Origin: Deltaproteobacteria bacterium UBA4427
GTDB taxonomy: Bacteria; Myxococcota_A; UBA9160; UBA4427
Direction: 5' to 3'
Length of the DNA: 18,903 bases
Assembly: GCA_002390675.1 (NCBI GenBank)
Contig: DGPZ01000118.1
Span: forward strand, 154 to 19,056
Part shown: piece after piece, positions 14,501 to 18,903 of the stretch
Layout: each line of letters begins with the position of its first letter
Position numbering within the stretch: the stretch's first letter is position 1
The notes under the pieces: generated by a model
The model's input: only the letters and a program-made list of their open reading frames with translations
The model's database searches: none
Told to the model about the DNA's origin: nothing
Position numbers and translations under genes: made by a program

Positions 14501-16015
14501 TTAGTTCACAGCGCGGTCGCGCCCCTCCCAGAACGGCGCGCGTAGCGACCGCTTCAAAAATTTCCCAGGGCCCGACTTCGGCAGCACGTCGTCGTGCAAG
14601 TCGATGCCCTTCGGAACTTTGTAGCCTCCGAGCGATTCGCGACAGAAGGCGACCAAGTCTTCGGAGCTAACACCCTCGGTTCCGGGACGCAGATGCACGG
14701 CGGCGTAGACTGCCTCGCCCCATTTCTCGTCCGGCACGCCAAACACGGCCGCTTCGAGTACATCAGGATGCCGATAGAGCACCTCTTCGACTTCCGTCGA
14801 GTACACGTTCTCTCCGCCTGACACGATCATGTCCTTCGATCGGTCAACGAGATAGACGTACCCCTCTTCGTTCATATATCCGAGATCCCCGGTCCAGTAG
14901 CCACCGTCGAGGATCGCTTCGGCCGTCTGCTCCGGCTTATTCCAATAGCCCTTCATCACGTTCGCGCCTCGCACAACGACTTCGCCCACCTCGCCTAGGG
15001 GAAGCGGGGAGCCATCCTCAGCGAGAATCTCGATCGAGACCCCAAGCACGGGCGGACCCGCAGAACGAATCCGGTCATCCTCAAAGAGCGTCTCTTCATG
15101 GCGGAAGACCGTCGCGAGTGGCGAGAGTTCCGTCGCTCCGTAAACTTCGACTAACTCGGCCGAAGGAATCGCCTCGTGAACCCGGCGAAGAAGCTGGGTC
15201 GCTATGGGAGAACCGCCATGAGCGAGCCAGTTCATCGAGTCCGTTTTACGCGGCCGCGCCATCTGTTCTTCGACGATGGCGGAGATCATGGTCGGCACGC
15301 CGATCGAGCCCGTGCACGCTTCCGCCTCAATCAAATCTAAGGCACCCGCACCCGAAAAGACCGGCAGCATGACCTGCTTCCCGGTCGTCCAGATATTTGC
15401 GAGGACGGCGTTCGAGCCCGCCGCATGAAAAAGCGGCGCCATAACAAGCATCGAGTCGCTCGACTGATGCGGGATCAAGCTCATCCAGTGGAAGGTATTC
15501 GCGATCAGGTTGCGATGCGTAAGCATCACGCCCTTCGACGCGCCGGTTGTGCCGCCTGTATAGAAGAGTCCGGCGAGATCCGACTCGACGACACCCACGC
15601 CGAGCTCGACCTCTTCCGATTCCGCGAGCAGGGACTCGAACTCATCAGGAATTTGAATCACGTGCTCGACACAATCGGCGAGCTTGCCCGGATCACGGTC
15701 CGTTAAGAGAATTCGCGCGCCGGAATCGTTCAGCGCATACACGAGTTCAGGCTCAGAATGGCGCGTATTGAGCGGCACGACCGTCCGTCCATGTGCCGGG
15801 ACGGCTGAATAGACCTCTACATACTGATGGCTGTTGTCCGCCCAGATCGCCACGCGTTCGCCGCGTTCGATGCCTAAGCGATCAAGCAATCCACCGAGCT
15901 GCCGGCAGCGCGTCCAAAGCTCGCGGAACGTATGGCGCACGTCTCCGCAAACCGTCGCAGTCCGGTCCGCGCCGACAAGCACCGCATGGTTCAAAGGATC
16001 GGCAAACGTGTTCAA
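14501..16015 (-). CDS. AMP-forming acyl-CoA synthetase / ligase
   Basis: A 504-residue ANL-superfamily adenylating enzyme that would activate a carboxylic acid with ATP and join it to CoA. The phosphate-binding loop YTGGTTGASKG is at 152-162, then PLFHAAG (194-200) and YGATE (292-296). YWTGD is at 373-377 with the ribose-binding aspartate. The hinge and A8 region is DRSKDMIVSGGENVYSTEVEE (391-411). K485 in SGPGKFLKR is the adenylation lysine. Length is normal for a medium- or long-chain acid ligase. The start is TTG at 16015: AGGA within AGGAAGAG (16021-16028) lies 9 bases upstream and no ATG exists near the N-terminus. It follows the SPFH gene by 50 bp on the same strand. The substrate acid is unknown; the racemase and dehydrogenases nearby suggest a branched or bulky acid. 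Confidence 0.93.
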   Translation of the reverse strand: MNTFADPLNHAVLVGADRTATVCGDVRHTFRELWTRCRQLGGLLDRLGIERGERVAIWADNSHQYVEVYSAVPAHGRTVVPLNTRHSEPELVYALNDSGARILLTDRDPGKLADCVEHVIQIPDEFESLLAESEEVELGVGVVESDLAGLFYTGGTTGASKGVMLTHRNLIANTFHWMSLIPHQSSDSMLVMAPLFHAAGSNAVLANIWTTGKQVMLPVFSGAGALDLIEAEACTGSIGVPTMISAIVEEQMARPRKTDSMNWLAHGGSPIATQLLRRVHEAIPSAELVEVYGATELSPLATVFRHEETLFEDDRIRSAGPPVLGVSIEILAEDGSPLPLGEVGEVVVRGANVMKGYWNKPEQTAEAILDGGYWTGDLGYMNEEGYVYLVDRSKDMIVSGGENVYSTEVEEVLYRHPDVLEAAVFGVPDEKWGEAVYAAVHLRPGTEGVSSEDLVAFCRESLGGYKVPKGIDLHDDVLPKSGPGKFLKRSLRAPFWEGRDRAVN

Positions 16016-16020
16016 GGCAG

Positions 16021-16028
16021 CTCTTCCT
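16021..16028 (-). promoter_or_regulatory. Shine-Dalgarno supporting a TTG start
   Basis: AGGAAGAG on the minus strand precedes TTG 16015, its AGGA ending 9 bases from the TTG. It is the only good ribosome-binding site near the N-terminus of the ligase, and no in-frame ATG competes. Confidence 0.6.
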
Positions 16029-16065
16029 ATGCCCGCACCGTAGCGCGGCGGGGAGTACCTACTGC

Positions 16066-16953
16066 CTAATTCTTCACCACCGGATCTCCAATATTGAGGA
16101 GCGGAAGCGGAGATGGCGAATTCGAGTCCATGAAGTAGAGCTTAGCGGCGGGATCTTTGGCCATCTTCTTCAGCGCTTCGAGACTCTGAAGCTGGATATA
16201 GGCCGGGTTGCCTGAGGCAGCCAGGTTAATCGTTGAAATTTCATAGGCCTTGGCGTCTGCAAGAATGCGAAGTCGCTTGGCGTCTTCCTCTGCGGCTCGG
16301 CGTAAGGCCTCCGCCTGAGCGACTTGCTGTTCCTGCTCAAGCTTCACGCGCTCGAGCTCGGCGCGCTGACGTTCAACTTCCTGCTCGCGTTCTTTCTTGC
16401 GGCCAATTGCGTCGGCGAGAACGGGCGGCAAGTTGATGTTCCGCAGAAGAACGGAATCCACCACGATTCCCTTGTCCGCGACATACGAAGTCAATTCGGT
16501 CTCGATCTGAACCGCGAGATTGTTGCGCACTTCGTCCTTGAAGAGATCTTCTGCGCGTTCGATCTGCGTGCCCAGGGCCCGCACAAGGGAGCGAGCCTTC
16601 GGGTGGAGATGCACTTGGATCAATCGATCCTTATCGCCCGTGTCGCGGATGATATCCGCGGCACGCGAAGAGTCGAGACGCCACTGGATCGAGAGGTCGA
16701 CCTTCGAAAGCAGCTGGTCCCGGGTCGGCATCTCAAGCTGCGAAATTTTAAACGTGTCCTGACGTGCGTCTAGATCCTTCCAAGAAAGGAACGGATTCAC
16801 GATGTGCAAACCTTCGGGATACACCTCTTCCTGAACGTCACCGAACAGAATGGCGACGCCGACGTGGCCCGCCGGAACAGAGTGCACGAAGCGCTGTCCA
16901 AACATCAGGACAAGCAACACTCCAACCATGACGACAGCTAATCTCGGATTCAC
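16066..16953 (-). CDS. SPFH/band-7 (prohibitin-like) membrane protein
   Basis: A 295-residue protein. It has one N-terminal hydrophobic segment (LAVVMVGVLLVLMFG, 5-19) and no cleavage site, then a band-7 domain at about 24-190 (SVPAGHVGVAILFGDV, PEGLHIVNPF, LRNINLPP). A charged coiled coil follows at about 184-240 (KKEREQEVERQRAELERVK...). The C-terminus is short. This is the layout of HflC, prohibitin and related scaffolds that form large rings or cages in the inner membrane and influence FtsH-type proteolysis or membrane domains. No hflK partner, NfeD-like gene or protease is adjacent, so a single-gene prohibitin type is more likely than HflC. The start is GTG 16953 with AAGGAG at 16962-16967, 8 bases upstream. 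It lies between the racemase and the ligase on the same strand. Confidence 0.92.
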   Translation of the reverse strand: MNPRLAVVMVGVLLVLMFGQRFVHSVPAGHVGVAILFGDVQEEVYPEGLHIVNPFLSWKDLDARQDTFKISQLEMPTRDQLLSKVDLSIQWRLDSSRAADIIRDTGDKDRLIQVHLHPKARSLVRALGTQIERAEDLFKDEVRNNLAVQIETELTSYVADKGIVVDSVLLRNINLPPVLADAIGRKKEREQEVERQRAELERVKLEQEQQVAQAEALRRAAEEDAKRLRILADAKAYEISTINLAASGNPAYIQLQSLEALKKMAKDPAAKLYFMDSNSPSPLPLLNIGDPVVKN

Positions 16954-17128
16954 GGGACGGTCTCCTTATAACCGGACTTTGCCGGTCGATCTGAGCGGAC
17001 TCTAACCTATCCGCCGCGGGGTGGCTGTCATCACTTGGTATGGAGTTGAGCTCACGAAACAATCAGATTTTGTGCATCCGCGACGGACTGCGTAGGCCAA
17101 TCGGGCGGTCACACCTGCGGAGCAAACG
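16954..17128 (-). other. 175-bp gap between racemase and SPFH genes
   Basis: It holds the SPFH ribosome-binding site and leader hairpin. I saw no convincing -35/-10 pair and no strong terminator for the racemase, so whether these genes share one transcript is open. Confidence 0.4.
16962..16986 (-). promoter_or_regulatory. Shine-Dalgarno and leader hairpin of the SPFH gene
   Basis: AAGGAG (16962-16967) is a full-strength ribosome-binding site for the GTG start. Immediately upstream, ACCGG/CCGGT (16971-16975 and 16982-16986) make a 5-bp stem with a 6-base loop. The hairpin does not cover the site, so it would more likely stabilise the leader than block translation. Confidence 0.5.
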
Positions 17129-18295
17129 CTACGCGATGGCCTTGCCGTCGCGGAGCTTCGCGATCTCGTCTGCGCTGAACCCGAAGCCTTCAAGGAGTTC
17201 ATCCGTGTGTTGCCCAGCATGCGCAGGCGGATTGCCAAGCGTCGGCTCGGTTCGGCCAAAGCGCGGAGAGGGCGCGGGCTGCATGAGGCCATAGCGCTCC
17301 ACGTATGTGTTACGTGCCTTGATATGCGGATGCTCTGCCACTTCGTCCATTGCTAGGACAGGCGCGAAACAAATATCTGTGCCTTCCATGAGCTTGCACC
17401 ACTGATCCCGCGTCTGCGTCTTGAAAAGCGTTTCGAAGCGAGCCTTCATGAGCGGCCAGCCAGACTTGTCCATCTGGTGGGTCAGCTTCTCGTCATCTGC
17501 GAGGCCGAGCTTTTCCATAAGCTCTGCGTAGAACTGCGGCTCGATGGATCCGATAGAGATGAATTTGCCGTCGCTCGTTTCGTAGGTGTCGTAGAAATGT
17601 GCGCCTGAGTCGAGGATGTTCGTGCCGCGTCCGCCGTCACCGTGACCACCCATGGCTTTCATGCCGTGGAAGAATGCCATCAAAGTCGAGGCACCGTCCA
17701 CCATCGCAGCGTCCACGACCTGCCCCTTGCCCGAGCTCGCACGTTCTGTCAAAGCGCACGCGATACCGAAGGCAAGCAACATGCCTCCGCCACCGAAATC
17801 GCCAACCAAGTTGAGCGGCGGCACGGGGTTCTGCCCTTGACGGCCGATCGGCTCGAGTGCACCGGCGAGCGCGATGTAATTGATGTCATGTCCCGCAGCC
17901 TGGGCCATCGGACCTTCTTGGCCCCAACCGGTCATGCGGCCGTAGATGAGCTTTCCGTTTCGAGCGAGACAAACGTCCGGGCCTAGGCCGAGGCGCTCCA
18001 TCACGCCGGGGCGGAAGCCCTCGATGATCACGTCGGCTTTTTCGACGAGCTTCAGGACGGCTTCCACGCCATCGGCGTGTTTGAGGTCGACGCCCAAGCT
18101 GCGGCGCCCACGCGCCAGAACATCGAGGGGCGGCGTATTCGGATCGCGCTCATCGTCGCCGGTCTTCACGCTGCCCGCGCGGTCGATGCGGATTACGTCC
18201 GCGCCCATGTCGGCGAGCATCATCCCGCAAAAAGGACCCGGGCCAATACCCGCAACTTCCAAAACTGTGATTCCTGCGAGGGGTCCCGTCGACAT
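17129..18295 (-). CDS. Alpha-methylacyl-CoA racemase (CaiB/BaiF family III CoA-transferase fold)
   Basis: A 388-residue protein counted from ATG 18295. It starts MSTGPLAGITVLEVAGIGPGP, the near-invariant opening of this racemase group. Catalytic residues of the mycobacterial racemase MCR (H126, D156, E241) have clear equivalents: H136 in AGHDINYIALAG, D166 in NLVGDFGGGG and E252 in IGSIEPQFY. The spacing is consistent. This favours racemase over a true CoA-transferase, which would carry a catalytic aspartate in another context. The enzyme interconverts (2R)- and (2S)-methyl acyl-CoAs so that beta-oxidation, which accepts only one form, can proceed with branched fatty acids, isoprenoids or sterol side chains. 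A GTG 42 bases upstream would extend the frame, but GGAG at 18304-18307, 8 bases before ATG 18295, and family alignment support the shorter start. The protein should be cytoplasmic. Confidence 0.93.
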   Translation of the reverse strand: MSTGPLAGITVLEVAGIGPGPFCGMMLADMGADVIRIDRAGSVKTGDDERDPNTPPLDVLARGRRSLGVDLKHADGVEAVLKLVEKADVIIEGFRPGVMERLGLGPDVCLARNGKLIYGRMTGWGQEGPMAQAAGHDINYIALAGALEPIGRQGQNPVPPLNLVGDFGGGGMLLAFGIACALTERASSGKGQVVDAAMVDGASTLMAFFHGMKAMGGHGDGGRGTNILDSGAHFYDTYETSDGKFISIGSIEPQFYAELMEKLGLADDEKLTHQMDKSGWPLMKARFETLFKTQTRDQWCKLMEGTDICFAPVLAMDEVAEHPHIKARNTYVERYGLMQPAPSPRFGRTEPTLGNPPAHAGQHTDELLEGFGFSADEIAKLRDGKAIA

Positions 18296-18303
18296 TCTTT
18301 GTA

Positions 18304-18307
18304 CTCC
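18304..18307 (-). promoter_or_regulatory. Shine-Dalgarno fixing the racemase start
   Basis: GGAG on the minus strand lies 8 bases before ATG 18295, whereas the upstream in-frame GTG (18335-18337) would add 14 residues not typical of the family. Confidence 0.7.
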
Positions 18308-18449
18308 GTATCGTGATTGGACGCGTAAAGCGGCCACGTCCCGCCCGCAAACTTCGCGTCGGGCGTAGGTGAGGTGGGGTTCCGTGCCGGCTCATCATAC
18401 CGGATCTTGTAAGCCTGCCGAGACCCCGCTCTACTCGTCTTCGCGAACA

Positions 18450-18903
18450 CTACTCCTCGCTAAACGTATTCTCAGCTTCCCCGAGGAGAACCTGCTTCAG
18501 CACCTTGCCCGTCGCATTTCGCGGGAGCGGCTCGCTTCGAATCTCGATATGGGACGGGACCTTGTAGTAGGCGAGGGTCTCCGCGACGAAGTCCTTGATA
18601 GCCTGCTCGCCGATCGTTCCCCCCGGCTTTGGAACGATGATCGCTTTCACTTCTTGGCCGAGCTCTCTGTGGTCCACACCGACGACGGCAACTTCCACTA
18701 CGTCCGGATGATCATCGATACGATTTTCGATCTCGAGAGGATAGATATTCTCGCCCCCGCGAATGATCATGTCGCGCTTGCGCGATGCGAGAAAGAGCAG
18801 TCCGTCGCGAAATTGCCCGATATCTCCGGTTCGAAACCAACCGTCATCGAAGAAGGCTTCCCGAGTCGCTTCCTCATTCCGCCAATAGCCGAGCATCACG
18901 TTC
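18450..18903 (-). CDS. AMP-forming acyl-CoA synthetase, C-terminal part (cut by window edge)
   Basis: The last 150 residues of a second ANL-superfamily ligase, reading off the right end of the window. The visible part begins in the conserved N-V-M-L-G-Y-W segment. It continues with GWFRTGDIGQF (ribose-binding aspartate), the hinge region SRKRDMIIRGGENIYPLEIE, and the lysine of PRNATGKVLK that catalyses adenylation. It ends after an acidic tail. All C-terminal motifs are intact. The in-frame GTG and ATG near the edge are internal codons, not starts. The racemase start lies 154 bp downstream on the same strand, so this ligase may head or belong to the racemase transcript. Substrate is unknown. 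Confidence 0.92.
   Translation of the reverse strand, partial: NVMLGYWRNEEATREAFFDDGWFRTGDIGQFRDGLLFLASRKRDMIIRGGENIYPLEIENRIDDHPDVVEVAVVGVDHRELGQEVKAIIVPKPGGTIGEQAIKDFVAETLAYYKVPSHIEIRSEPLPRNATGKVLKQVLLGEAENTFSEE

Noticed and set aside
18335..18337. GTG as start of the racemase
   Set aside because: It would add 14 atypical residues; ATG 18295 has GGAG at 8 bases and matches the family start.

Overview
The window is a gene-dense, GC-rich piece of bacterial chromosome. It carries fourteen supportable protein-coding genes, two of them cut by the window ends. I see no tRNA, rRNA, CRISPR array, insertion sequence or phage gene. The gene content points to an aerobic heterotroph that degrades lipids: a 2-oxoglutarate dehydrogenase E1, two acyl-CoA dehydrogenases, an alpha-methylacyl-CoA racemase, two acyl-CoA ligase-type enzymes, a CoA-pyrophosphatase-like NUDIX protein and an Fe(II)/2-oxoglutarate dioxygenase. 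The style resembles lipid-specialised deltaproteobacterial-type or other proteobacterial lineages (Myxococcota or Binatota-like). That placement is inference from gene content only, and I cannot name a taxon from sequence alone.

Left part (1-4436). The plus strand carries the C-terminal four-fifths of an M1 zinc aminopeptidase, then a radical SAM protein of the PA0069/SplB-like group. These converge on a minus-strand TauD/TfdA-family dioxygenase (3417-4436). The dioxygenase is divergent from a plus-strand COG3044-type 'ABC class' predicted ATPase (4654-6444), across a 217-bp shared upstream region.

Middle part (6490-13720). On the minus strand, in transcription order, lie an alpha/beta hydrolase, a small cupin, 2-oxoglutarate dehydrogenase E1 (sucA) and two tightly coupled acyl-CoA dehydrogenases. 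The two dehydrogenases are the most informative pair. The 401-aa one keeps a helix-G glutamate but lacks the R-x-x-F-G FAD/dimer motif. The 360-aa one has N-R-E-Q-F-G but lacks the glutamate. This is the complementary pattern of heteromeric (alpha2beta2) FadE enzymes known from mycobacterial steroid side-chain oxidation. The TAG stop of the first gene overlaps the Shine-Dalgarno of the second.

Right part (13819-18903). A NUDIX hydrolase on the plus strand stands divergent from the alpha/beta hydrolase. It converges on a minus-strand series: a partial AMP-forming ligase at the right edge, an alpha-methylacyl-CoA racemase with its three catalytic residues in place, a single-pass SPFH/band-7 (prohibitin-like) membrane protein, and a second AMP-forming ligase.

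Taken together, ligase (activation), racemase (2-methyl epimerisation), a heteromeric dehydrogenase (first oxidation), the TCA-cycle E1 and CoA hydrolysis form a plausible kit for branched-chain, isoprenoid or sterol-side-chain acyl-CoA breakdown. I found no overtly novel multi-gene system. The best leads are the split-site dehydrogenase pair, the racemase/ligase/dehydrogenase neighbourhood, the uncharacterised COG3044 ATPase with a repeat across its start codon, and a possible leaderless transcript for the radical SAM gene.
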